NCBI RefSeq assembly: GCF_041146395.1
Contig: NC_091002.1
Span: 4,210,501-4,274,500 of the forward strand
Direction: 5' to 3'
Length of the DNA: 64,000 nucleotides
Origin: Eulemur rufifrons
Taxonomy: Eukaryota > Chordata > Mammalia > Primates > Lemuridae
The notes under the pieces were generated by a model. The model was given only the letters and a program-made list of their open reading frames with translations, searched no databases and had not been told where the DNA came from. Shown in pieces: positions 55,111 to 64,000 of the stretch; the first letter of the stretch is position 1; each line of letters starts with the position of its first letter. The position numbers and the translations under genes are program-made.

Positions 55111-55435
55111 GGTGGACAGAGAGATGAAGTCAGGCGGACACACAGGTGAAGTCGGGGGGACACACAGGTGAAGTCGGGGGACACACAGGTGACGTCGGGG
55201 GGGACACACAGGTGAAGTCGGGGGGGACACACAGGTGAAGTCGGGGGACACACAGGTGACGTCGGGGGGGACACACAGGTGAAGTCGGGGGGGACACACA
55301 GGTGAAGTCGGGGACACACAGGTGACGTCGGGGGGGACACACAGGTGAAGTCGGGGGGGCACACAGGTGACGTCGGGGGGACACACAGATGACGTCGGGG
55401 GGGACACAGGTGAAGTTGGGGGGCACACAGGTGAA
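55111..55435 (+). repeat. 22-24-bp minisatellite with AAB higher-order pattern
   Basis: About 15 units of ACACACAGGTGAAGTC plus 4-7 G. Type A has GAAGTC, type B has GACGTC. Order: A A A B A A B A A B A B B A A. The array starts at the 3' edge of the LTR. Cys/Pro/Val-rich frames on the minus strand come from the repeat. Confidence 0.93.
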
Positions 55436-55689
55436 GGGCTCTTATCTAAAGTACCTTGAAAGTTTTCCTGGTAAACTTCCAGCAGCTCATGGCTTCCCCT
55501 GTGAATTGCAACCAAAGTATCCATCACAATTACTTCCACTTAATTCGTACTGCAAAGCCTGAGCCGGTCGATGAGTTTCCTTAATTTCGATCATATGCTC
55601 CAGGGATCATTTACTTCCTTCCCACGCGGAGTGTGTCTAAAGGCAGACAGAGCTGACAGTGAGCGCAGGGTGCCTTGGGAGCTGGGCGG
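55436..55689. other. Intronic DNA, nothing recognised
   Basis: No repeat or gene signal. Confidence 0.35.
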
Positions 55690-55830
55690 GGCCCCTGGGC
55701 TCCGGGTCCAGTTTCCTGACAGGCTTAGCCCCACCTGGCTCGATGGCCTTGGGAAGACACATAACCTTTTTGAGACTCAGTTTCCCTACCTATAAAGTGG
55801 AATAAGTGAAGCATTTGATCTTATAGTTTC
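55690..55830 (+). mobile_element. MIR SINE
   Basis: ATGGCCTTGGGAAGACACAT, GAGACTCAGTTTCCCTACCT, ATAAAGTGGAATAAG: MIR core. Confidence 0.85.
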
Positions 55831-56314
55831 TCCCAGTTCTGGAATCCTACTCAATTTCATACTTTCTGCAAAATGTTGCTTATTTAAACCTCGCATTTCT
55901 ATTAACTGGACATAAACCCACCTCACCCCCGAGTTTACTTCTCGCTGCTTCTGAAGACTGGCTGGGGTGGCTGTGAGGGAGCTTCAGAATCGACTTTCTG
56001 TGATTCCGCTCCATGCGGCTCTGTGTCTCCCAGGCTGGAACGAATGCGTGAATCAGGGGGCCAGTGGTCCTCATTTCCTTTCCGTATTCCTAGAGCTGAA
56101 CCTGTCCACGCACCCCACTTCCCAGCTACACCCAACAGAAACTCGCAGCCCTCAGGAGCATGACCCACAGGGCGCTCCCTAGATCCTGGACGACGCCACA
56201 TGCTTCTGTGTGTCTTCCATAGGAATTCTCTTTGTCTGCCATTATTTCTTTCCATCCATGAATAATGATGTAGGCAGAATTTTAATCTTGTGTTATTATT
56301 TTTATTTTATCTTA
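55831..56314. other. Intronic DNA, no gene
   Basis: Mixed composition with an AT-rich end (56270-56330). No call. Confidence 0.35.
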
Positions 56315-56565
56315 TAATAATAACCATACGCTGAGTACCTACAAAATTCTATGCACTTGGCTAGGCCATACCCAGCCACACCTAAGTTGTGTGTGCGTGT
56401 GTGCGTGTGTGTGTGTGTGTAATTTCATCATATTCCCACCACATTTGCAGGTGTGCGTTGTTATCCCCATGGTTTAGCTGAGCAAACTGAGATGCAGAGA
56501 ACTGGTTTTCCCCAAGGTCCCATAGCCATCAGGTGGAGAAACCAGGATTCGAACCCTGTTCCTGA
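56315..56565 (-). mobile_element. MIR SINE interrupted by a (GT)n
   Basis: CGCTGAGTACCTACAAAATTC, then GTTATCCCCATGGTTTAGC, CAAACTGAGATGCAGAGAAC, CCCCAAGGTCCCATAGCC and GGATTCGAACCCTG: a nearly complete MIR complement. Confidence 0.85.
56388..56420 (+). repeat. (GT)n microsatellite inside the MIR
   Basis: GTGTGTGCGTGTGTGCGTGT then GT units, about 16 dinucleotides with two GC interruptions. Confidence 0.9.
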
Positions 56566-56689
56566 TGCTCCGCCCTCCTCTGGCTGCTCACTTGGACCCT
56601 ACTTGTCATTGAGGGCCTGTTTCAGGTACCCCTGAAGCCATAGGGCCAGGAAGACAGGAGTCAGATTCTTCTCTTGTCTCCTACATTCT

Positions 56690-57030
56690 CAGCTGAATGC
56701 TCCACTTTCGACGAGCACTTGTTCTTCCCTGGGCCTTGTATGAAGCACTGAATATGCAGAGGTGGATGAGCTATGTCTTGTGTCGGGGAGCTCAGCTTCT
56801 GTGGGGGAGACAAACCTATGCACGTCTGGGGTTCCTAGAATGTGAAGACACAAAGTGCCAAGAGATCATAGATACAGAAAGAAATCTACCAGGAGAGAGC
56901 CAGGAAGGCTGTCTGGAAGAGGAGGCAACTGTGCTCATAGTTAAGAGCTGGGTATGATCTGTTCATGCAGGAGTGGAACGAATCCAGGCAGAGGGAAGCA
57001 TGTGAGCAGAGGTAGGGAGGTGGGGATGTG
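56690..57030 (-). mobile_element. L2 LINE, antisense
   Basis: GAAGCACTGAATATGCAGAGG, GAAGGCTGTCTGGAAGAGGAGG, CCAGGCAGAGGGAAGCATGTG, AGCAGAGG: complement of the L2 3' end. Confidence 0.75.
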
Positions 57031-57569
57031 CTTGGGTCGGCAATTAGATGTGTGTAAATTTATGAGGGTATATAAATTGTAAGTGGATATTTGGCTAAAC
57101 CAATCACCTTATGTGTAGCCCAAACCCAGGCTTAATGCAAAACTCTTCCAATTCATGGCATGCAAGTTTAACTTGTCATTTTCTACACAAATAGATGATG
57201 CAATATTTCAATTAGCTGACAGAAATTGCTTTGCATAGTTACCCACATTTTTAAAAAATATTTCTTGGCTTCTTAAAATTCCTCCCATGGAAAGTGTCAG
57301 GGAGGCACTGCCGGTCTTTAACACCTGCCTGTCCGGGAGCCATTGCCGGCAGCGGGCTGTCCGCGGGCAGATGTGGGAAGAGGCGGACGGCATCCGGGGC
57401 AGGGAGCAGGCAGGGCAAGAATCCTGAGCCCTTGAGTAGGGAGAACTTCCCGCACGTAAAAGGTAGAGACTTGCCAGAATGTTCCTCTGAGTTTTAGGAG
57501 GTGCAGAGCAATGGAGGATTAAGATTCTGACAAAAGCTTACTTGGGGGGCCACCCCCAAAGTATAATAG
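57031..57569. other. Intronic DNA with AT-rich unique patch
   Basis: 57040-57290 has AACCAATCACCTTATG, GCATGCAAGTTTAACTTG, GATGATGCAATATTTCAATTAGC and TTGCTTTGCATAGTTACC (octamer-like). Otherwise unassigned. Confidence 0.35.
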
Positions 57570-57920
57570 CTCTGTCCTGGATTGTATATTCTTTGTTTTA
57601 TATGTATTTTCTAAAATCCTTACAACAGTCTTACAAAGAACATATGATATCACACTTCACAGATGAGGAAACTGAGGCTCAGAGAAGAAAATTGATTTGC
57701 TCAAGTCAGGCATGCGCCTGTGGTCCCAGCCACTCAGAAGGCTGAGGCGGGAGGGTCACTTGAGCCCAGGAGTTCGAGGCTGCAGGGAGCTCTGACTGTG
57801 CCCCTACACTCCAGCCTGGGTGACAGAAGGAGACCCTGTCTCAAGAAGGGAACAAAAGTGATTTGTCCAGGATTAGCAAGCCAGAGAAGGTGGACCTAAG
57901 AATTGAACCCTGATCTGTCT
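57570..57920 (-). mobile_element. MIR SINE split by an Alu
   Basis: TCACACTTCACAGATGAGGA, AACTGAGGCTCAGAGAAG before the Alu; GATTTGTCCAGGATTAGC, AGAATTGAACCCTGATCTG after it. Both parts are in MIR-complement order. Confidence 0.88.
57706..57858 (+). mobile_element. Alu right-arm-type monomer
   Basis: TCAGGCATGCGCCTGTGGTC, CCAGCCACTCAGAAGGCTGAGG, GAGTTCGAGGCTGCAGGGAG, CTCCAGCCTGGGTGACAG, GACCCTGTCTCAAGAAGGG. It is flanked by TGATTTGCTCAAG (57693-57705) and TGATTTGTCCAGG (57859-57871), an old 13-bp target duplication with three mismatches. Confidence 0.9.
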
Positions 57921-57984
57921 CATACAAAAACTTCCATGTGTCCTTAATTTAAAAAAAAAAAAGCCATAATAAGTTTTTTAGCGA

Positions 57985-58230
57985 AAAAGGGAAAAGGACA
58001 TAAAAAATGTACAGAGAAATACAAATTCTAATATAAATTCTAATCAACATATGAAAAGAAGCTCAGCCTCACTCTTAATGAAAAGCAAATCAACAACTAG
58101 ATCCATTTTGACTTCTTACATGGGCAAAAACCTAAGATAACAGCAATCATAACAGTACCCGTTTGGGGAGGAAATTGGCTCACTTCTATTCATCTTATTG
58201 CACATGTTACTGTTACTTTTAAAACAAAAT
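57985..58230 (+). mobile_element. Old L1 ORF2 fragment
   Basis: AAAAGGGAAAAGGACATAAA, TCAACATATGAAAAGAAGCTC, AGCCTCACTCTTAATGAAAAG, GCAAATCAACAACTAG follow the ORF2 end of mid-age L1s. Confidence 0.75.
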
Positions 58231-58639
58231 GTTAAAACAAAAAAGTCAGTGCCCTTTTGATCACAGACAACAGCAGACCGTCTCCTAAAGCAAAAACAAG
58301 GAGTCTGTCATTCATGTGGCTGTTATAATATCCGGGATGGAGGACCTTCCCCCCTGCTGTGGGTATAGGGCCCAGCTAGCTATAGCCAGGCCCAGGCACC
58401 TTAGGCCCAGCAAACTCTACCCAGGGCGGGAGCCCTTGTGCAGACCAGGGCCTTGGGGCCCTGGGAGCTGTCCATGGTGCTGACCTGGTTAAGCCACCCT
58501 GGTCACTTGGGTGATGTCCACGGGAGCTCCAGCCTGGCCCCCCATGCCCGGTGTGGATTCCTGCTGCCAGAAACCTATCTAGTCTGGGTCCTGGACCCTG
58601 TCTCTACAGTAATGCTTGCTCATTATAGCAACTCGTATC
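58231..58639. other. Intronic DNA, possible unnamed LTR
   Basis: GC-rich block (58330-58610) between AT-rich L1 fragments, with GTCTGGGTCCTGGACCCTG. It could be an LTR but has no diagnostic end. Confidence 0.3.
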
Positions 58640-58880
58640 CTGAAAAATAGTATTACTCACCTGCAAATCTACCACCTCGGGTTGATCTCTTAATGTTTCA
58701 ATATATTTCCTTATCTTTTTCTATGAATCTTTATTATATAGTTTGGACATCTTTATATTCTGAATTTTTTAGCATATAAATATCTCCCTGCATTATCAGG
58801 AATGCTTTGTAAGCATCATTTTAATGGCTTCAAAATAGTCTGTGACTTAGATAATGATTATTTAGCCATTTTGTGGTTAC
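58640..58880 (+). mobile_element. Old L1-related fragment
   Basis: TGTTTCAATATATTTCCTTATC, TTTTCTATGAATC, GGACATCTTTATATTC, CATTTTAATGGCTTCAAAATAG: like L1M 3' UTR text with TTTTTAATGGCTGCATAG. Confidence 0.5.
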
Positions 58881-58884
58881 CTAC

Positions 58885-59130
58885 AATTTATTGGAGACAT
58901 ACTATGTTCTGAGCATGATATCATGCTACTTACAGATGTTCATTCCAATATGCAAAAGAACTTTGAAATGAAGGTGTTATTATTCCCAATTTTACAGATG
59001 TTGAAACTGAAGCTCAGAGAGAGTGAGTACATTGCCTAAAGTCACAAAGCACAGTAAGAGGCAGAGGTGGTTTTGAATCAATGGGTATCTTACGACAAAG
59101 GCCATGATCTCACCATTGCACTGCCTCCCA
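58885..59130 (-). mobile_element. MIR SINE, near full length
   Basis: GACATACTATGTTCTGAGCA, GGTGTTATTATTCCCAATTT, TACAGATGTTGAAACTGAAGC, TTGCCTAAAGTCACAAAGC, ATCTCACCATTGCACTGCC: complete MIR-complement order. Confidence 0.9.
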
Positions 59131-59135
59131 GAGTC

Positions 59136-60099
59136 CTTGATGTTAAATGGTTAAATAAATCATGATTATGTCACAATTACTTGCCCTTCACCAGGTAGTT
59201 GGACATCTACATAATTTTACATTGTCAAATGCAAGGTTGTTAATGACGAAGGGAGCAGAGAATGTCGAGACTGGGAGACCCCTGTCGCACAATGGATGTC
59301 TTGCAACTTTTCCCTTAATGCTTGTGCCACATCCAGCAGGAGTGTCCCGGCTCTACAGATGCTTCCTCCTGCCCGGGCCAGCCAGCTCCCGTAGCAACAG
59401 CAGCAACAGTCTAACCCTAGAGGCAATCTGATTGGCCCAGCTGCCCACAGCAGTCATGCATCACTGCCCTTCCCGCTGATTGGCTCTCCTTGGGACCGGT
59501 CTCCGCCCACCCCGGACTCATCCCTTAAACATGGGATGGTGGCTTCCCAGGACGTGGCACACAGTAGGTGCTCAATACACATTTGTTGAAGCTAAGACAA
59601 TTGGCTCTGTATTCCTGAGGACTTTGGCAAACTGGCTTAAACCGAACTCCAGAAAATTGTCCAGAAAAGGCCCTGCCCAAGTAAGCCTGGGACAACAGCC
59701 ACCTCTGTGGGAAGACGCGTGGGTTGCAGAAAGGTTCCGCCACACCTGCCTTTCTCTCCCCACTCCAGGTGCTTCCTAGGGCCTGAAGCAATCCCTCGCA
59801 CCCAAGTCTTCCTTCCCCTGTGGTCTGGGAGGCGTGTGGGAGAGCACGCCGGCCTGCGCGAGAGGCAGGCATCGTGGATGGCTTGCTCTGGACAAGACAC
59901 TAAGGATCACATATTCCAACCCCCTCTCCACTCTCTAGAAGAGAACCCTGGAGCTAAAACAAGGAACCTATTTTACCCAAGTCACACAGCCTCGTGATAG
60001 CAAAGTGGGGCTACAGCCCAGGTTCATCCTCAGATACGGGCTCCCCACGCCCATGAAGCTCAAAGTGGTTTGGTTTCATTCCCAGCCTCGGCACAGCAC
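59136..60099. other. Intronic DNA, no gene
   Basis: Includes paired CTGATTGGC motifs (59428-59436, 59476-59484) and an L2/MIR-type tail GGTGCTCAATACACATTTG at 59566. A MIR-like trace also occurs at 59940-60000. No exon. Confidence 0.4.
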
Positions 60100-60375
60100 A
60101 GAGAGCATAGGTCAGGGGTCAGCAAGGCTCAAATTCTGCCTCTAATGTGCCGTGTCTTATATACAACCTTTGCCCCTTGTTGTCTCAATTTCTTCATCTG
60201 TAAAATAGGATTAATAAGATCGGCTCCCGGCAGCTCGGCATTTGGCTCGCTGAGATCGTGTGTGTGGACGTGCCTTTGTATGACGACAGCACCTTCATCT
60301 TCATTCACAGGCCATATGTTGGCTCCAAACGTAGCGTCCGTCATATAGCAGGTGTTCCCTAAATGCTGGTTCAAT
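60100..60375 (+). mobile_element. MIR SINE, with internal extra sequence
   Basis: GGCTCAAATTCTGCCTCTAATG, GTTGTCTCAATTTCTTCATC, TGTAAAATAGGATTAATAAG, then GCAGGTGTTCCCTAAATGC at the 3' end. About 60-80 bp longer than usual, so a small insertion lies inside. Confidence 0.85.
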
Positions 60376-60959
60376 TAACTATTATTACTAATAGTAACAA
60401 ATAGTCGTCATGGATAAGAAGGAAAGCGTCCAAGAGCACGGGCATCCCAGTGGCCTCTGAGTCAGGGCAGGGGGAAAACGGAGTGTGAGGGATCCCAGAG
60501 CCCCATTTCCTGATTCTGTAACTGGGTCTGTGTCCAGCGCTGGCCGTGTTTAGAAATTGAAAGAGCAAATTTGAGAAAAATGTGCTTCCGTGCCACGTGG
60601 GGCTGAAGGCGCGGATACTTAGCAGACATGTAGGCCCAGAAAGGAACGTAGACACTCTCCAGTGAGACCCCTCCACCTTACGGAACGAAAGCTGGCAAGT
60701 GCCCAGGACTCACCCAAGGTCAGGCCATCACAGAAACGGGGACAAAGGTGTTTCTGGGTGACGAGTCAGTCCCTCTACCACTCTCACTCCAAGAAGCCAG
60801 GCTGCCGCTATGGCAGATAAACAGGTGCAGGCGAGATGGCGCCTCTGCCTCCCTCCCCAACACAGGGCCCAAACCTAAGCAGGGCTGCGCTGGTGGCAGT
60901 TAGATCTGAGACGAGGAGGTTTGCAGGCAGAGCTCCAAGAGCGTCATAATTCTGCAGCC
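60376..60959. other. Intronic DNA, no gene
   Basis: Unassigned. TATTATTACTAATAGTAACAAATAG follows the MIR end. Confidence 0.35.
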
Positions 60960-61180
60960 CTCAACAGACTGTGTGTGAGATTTCCAAAGTGAAATAAATG
61001 CTCCCATTACCCAGTTGAACTGAGAATATCGATGTCATTAGCCTAATTATGTGGGCTCTGTTTATAGACTCCACTGCTAGGCTCTGGGGGATGTCAAAAC
61101 AGAGCAAGCACACTGCCAAACACAAAGGGGGCCGATGCGGCGTGTTGTGCATGTTTTGTTGTGATCCTTGGCGTGACTCC
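60960..61180. promoter_or_regulatory. Candidate conserved island
   Basis: GAGATTTCCAAAGTGAAATAAATG, CATTACCCAGTTGAACTGAG, AATATCGATGTCATTAGCC, TAATTATGTGGGC (TAATTA 61044-61049), CTGTTTATAGACTCC. Unique; homeodomain and ATCGAT motifs; no repeat match known to me. Confidence 0.4.
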
Positions 61181-62264
61181 ACATGCTCGTGCTGAGAGGG
61201 GAGAAAGGGCATCATGCTTGTCTGACACATAGTGAGGTCTCAGAGATGGCTCTGTTGGCTGGACAGGAGGGAGAGGGGGAGAGAGGAAGGGTCTGGGATG
61301 ACCACATAAAACTGAAGATGTGATTTCCTCCTTGGGCTTTGTTTTGTGTAGTGGGAAATGAGCACACTGGGCTGGGAGGGCTCCTGCATCTCCCTGCAGC
61401 TGGTCCGTGCGGGACACAGGCTCTCAACGGAAGAATGAATCCAGGTAAACCGTCGCCCTGGCGTGATCTGCATCCCTGCCCACTTCCTCCCAACCATCCG
61501 ACTCCACCGGAATGGCTTGGGCTGGCGTGAGGGAGGGGAGCACGGGTGACCGGAGTGTGCCCAGAAAGGAAAACTGCTGCGAAGCTGCTGCTGGGGCTCA
61601 GGGAGACGAAGGCTGGCCTTTCTGCCTGCGTCAGGCAGGCCGCCCCGCGTTTCTGGAACACCCCTGGTGGTCCCGCACGGCGGAAACTGCAGACGGGTCA
61701 CGGGAACATCAGGACAGGAATTTATCCCTTCTACCGCTTCCAGGGGGTGCAGATGTAAATCATAGATCATAGTCATGAGCAGTTTCCGTCACATTTCTTT
61801 TGTGCTCATGAACGCACTGCGCTGTTTTCACTGTTTTCTCGCCGCGTTGGCTACGGCTGTGAAGGTGGCTTTACGTGCCGACGGCTTCCACGCCCGCGGT
61901 TTATGCCGGTGGGTTGCACTCCGAGTTCCCTGTCTGCATTCATCTCTCAGGTGGCTAACGGACATGTCCACGCAGTTTGGGGGGACAAGTGTGGGGATGT
62001 GGCCCTGCATTCTAGGTTATTAGTTTTCTTGACTCTGTCACAGTTGGATGACAACTTTCTGAGTGTGGAATTTTGAGCCACCCCCTCCCCTGTCAAACGT
62101 CTGGAGGGGCTGCTGCTTTGCTTAACGTTTGGCGTTACGGAGGGAACCCCACGCCACTCTGACAGGTCATTTATTTTGCCTGATTCATTCTTTCTCCTTA
62201 TAGTTAAATATTTCCATTAGGGTAGGTCTCATGTGAACCAGGCGTGGCCGGCCGGCCGGCCTCT
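61181..62264. other. Intronic DNA, no gene
   Basis: Contains a CpG-holding stretch (61810-61930) and the palindrome GGCCGGCCGGCCGGCC at 62246-62261. No call. Confidence 0.35.
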
Positions 62265-62375
62265 TGTTCCCATTTCTCAATAAACAGATTGAGGCTCAGA
62301 GACAGTCGACCTAACGTGAATGGCCAAGCGGGGGCTGCAATCCAATTGTCTTATTCTCAGTCCACTGCTCTTTCC
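62265..62375 (-). mobile_element. MIR SINE fragment
   Basis: CCCATTTCTCAATAAACAGA, TTGAGGCTCAGAGACAG, then CAAGCGGGGGCTGCAATCC: MIR complement. Confidence 0.75.
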
Positions 62376-62689
62376 CCTGGAAGAGGTAGGACCAGCATCT
62401 CCCCCGCTCCGCACAGTCCTGCAGACCCTGCGGACTGCTGAGACGCCCCTTTCGCTCCGCGCAGAGCCTCACCCCCTGAGCACCAAACAGTGACGGCGGG
62501 TGTGGCTGGGGACGGGGCTCCGCTCCATGTCAGCCGTGATGCTTATCTGACAGATTTGGGTTAAGTGTTGCTCGAAATGTAACACTTGGCTCATTTTCTG
62601 TGGACTTGCGCTGTCGTTCCCCACAGCAGGCTGTCAGATTCCTGGGGTGAGGGAGGCTGACTCAGGGAGCCGCACGGGGACCACAGCCC
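62376..62689. other. Intronic DNA, nothing recognised
   Basis: No repeat or gene signal. Confidence 0.35.
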
Positions 62690-62835
62690 TGCAGCCAGCG
62701 CCTCCAGGGAGCTGCGGCTCCGCCACTCCCCAGCTTTGTGACCTCAGCAAGCCGCTCTACCTCTCTGTGCTTAGTGTCCTCGGCTGTAAAATGAGGGTGA
62801 TGCTGGCTCCTGCCGCTCAGCATCGTGGTGGGGAC
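62690..62835 (+). mobile_element. MIR SINE
   Basis: GCTCCGCCACTCCCCAGCTT, GTGACCTCAGCAAGCCGCTC, GTGTCCTCGGCTGTAAAATG, AGGGTGATGCTGG: MIR core, head present. Confidence 0.88.
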
Positions 62836-63454
62836 TAAGTTGCTCATCCTTAGAGCAAACCTCAAACGTCACAAGTACTCCACGCATGTTAGTCAGTTTA
62901 CTATCACTGGGAGGAATCCCAGAAATCACCCCGTACCACCCAGCGCGTGGGCAGCGATCTGCTCCCCAGCTATGCTGGGCACATAGAAAGGGCTCCTGCA
63001 CCCCCATCCATGCACCGTTCTCCAGGGGGAAGGCTGGCGACGCACGTCCCTCCCCCGCAGGTCACAGAGAGAATGGCACAGTGGCGTGTCCAGCACAGGC
63101 AGTCAGGACGATTTCGGGTCCCGCTCACAAGCGCACCAGTGTAGACTGTGCGGGCGGAGTTAAGCAGTGTACGGTGCGTCCGTGTGAGGGCAGGTCATCC
63201 CAAAGCTAAAAAGGATGTTCCCAAAGAACATTTAAGACCACAGAAATACACCTGAGTGGAAAAGCAGCCACCGAAGATGAGCCGGGCAGCCTCCTACGTC
63301 GCTAGAGCAGACGGGGCGTGCAGGGAGGAGGGCGCAGGGAGCACCCGAGACGTGCCCGCGTCTGCCTTCGACTTCTCCCCGCGTCTTCCCGGCAGCGCCA
63401 GGGACTGACACGGACTCCTCACTGCACTGAGAGGGCTAGACCCGCGTCAGGATC
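62836..63454. other. Intronic DNA, no gene
   Basis: Mixed, several CpGs. No call. Confidence 0.35.
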
Positions 63455-63965
63455 ATTCTCTATGTGCAGGATTCTTTTCTTATGGAGGAAAAACTCACAT
63501 ACCATGAAATTAATCATTTCTAAAGGTCCGATTCAGCGGTATGTAGTGCATTCGCCACGTTGTGTCACCATCGCCTCTGTTTGGTTCCAGAACATTTTCC
63601 TCTTCCCAGGAGAGCACGCTTATCGTGGAAGTAATCGCCAAGCCCCTGGCAACCACAGCTCTGCTTTCCGTCTCCGCGGGTTTGGCTGGTCTGCGTGGGA
63701 CATACGAGGGGAATTGCATAACACTGGCTTTTGTGTCTGGCGTCTTGCACTGACATGGCCTCTCGAGGTTCACTCACCTGACAGCACATGCCAGTTCCTC
63801 ACTCCCCTTTGTGACCGAATCACATTCCGTTCTGTGGACAGACATTTATCTGTTCACCAGCTGGTGGATATTTTGGTTGTTTCCACCTTTGTACTATTGC
63901 GAATAATGCTGCTATGAGCGCGTGTGGACCTGGGTTTGAGTACCTGTTTTCAGTTCTTCCGAGTA
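63455..63965 (+). mobile_element. Old L1 (L1M-type) 3' UTR
   Basis: CACATACCATGAAATTAATC, GTCCGATTCAGCGGTATGTAG, CATTCGCCACGTTGTGTCACC, GCCCCTGGCAACCACAGCTC, TGGTTGTTTCCACCTTTGTAC, TATTGCGAATAATGCTGCTATG: complete order of a mid-age L1 3' UTR. Confidence 0.9.
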
Positions 63966-63969
63966 CTGC

Positions 63970-64000
63970 TATAGGTTGAATTGTGTCTGCCCAAAAATTC
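63970..64000 (+). mobile_element. MaLR-type LTR start, cut by the window end
   Basis: CTATAGGTTGAATTGTGTCTG then CCCAAAAATTC is the usual 5' start of an MLT/MST-like LTR. Confidence 0.6.

Larger units (their letters stand above)
18521..64000 (+). other. SORCS2: SORCS2 intron downstream of the exon (partial)
   Basis: The next expected segment (VILVSSS... in the human protein as I recall it) is not seen in any + strand frame. The intron therefore exceeds 45.4 kb, in keeping with the very large introns of human SORCS2. Confidence 0.75.

Noticed and set aside
55111..55435. CRISPR-like array
   Set aside because: Units are head to tail with only G-run length differences; no spacers.
55075..55539. 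154-codon frame rich in CVPPD-type repeats
   Set aside because: Translation of the 22-24-bp minisatellite; frame changes with G-run length between units.
57706..57858. 7SL RNA gene
   Set aside because: It carries the Alu right-arm form without the 7SL S-domain and has target duplications, so it is a SINE.
1..64000. PSAPL1 or another gene nested in SORCS2 introns
   Set aside because: PSAPL1 is reported within the human SORCS2 region as I recall, but no saposin-type cysteine pattern appears in any frame here.

Overview
Mammalian nuclear DNA, almost entirely intronic. The only coding exon I can support is a 100-bp exon at 18421-18520 (+). Its translation matches the start of the VPS10p domain of SORCS2 (sortilin-related receptor SorCS2). 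The window is therefore read as the inside of SORCS2 on the + strand: at least 18.4 kb of upstream intron, the exon, and at least 45.5 kb of downstream intron. I saw no neighbouring SORCS2 exon, no other gene, no intact ORF with recognisable family motifs, no RNA gene and no CRISPR array. Long open frames here come from GC-rich sequence or from stop-free tandem repeats.

The repeats point to a primate. There are two 7SL-derived Alu monomers, an L1 with a primate-type 3' UTR, and an Hsmar1-type mariner. An L1 at 23126-23537 ends in a 3' UTR of the form I associate with lemurs, lorises and galagos. Only two Alu copies in 64 kb of fairly GC-rich DNA is far below human density. A strepsirrhine primate is my best reading; the species is not established.

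Layout. 1-2631: AT-rich, holding a 5'-inverted L1 with perfect 16-bp target duplications and an Alu nested in it. 2632-18420: GC-rich intron with a polypurine VNTR, old MIR/L2/L1M/MaLR copies and two candidate conserved islands. 18421-18520: SORCS2 exon. 18521-33960: MIRs, the strepsirrhine-type L1, a complete but dead mariner (26110-27383), and the best enhancer candidate in the window (29275-29640). 33970-34600: CATC-type array with 40-bp higher-order units. 34600-50000: L2, MER5, MaLR and an old L1 3' UTR, a GAT array and more candidate islands. 50000-64000: AT-rich islands, a hAT-type element, an LTR with a minisatellite at its 3' edge, MIRs (one split by an Alu), old L1s, and an LTR cut by the window end.

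No new multi-gene system is present. The items most worth following are the mariner in a probable strepsirrhine, the homeodomain-site-rich islands, the AAB minisatellite with CRE-like units, and the nested L1/Alu insertion. Repeat family names come from memory of consensus sequences, and edges of old copies are approximate.
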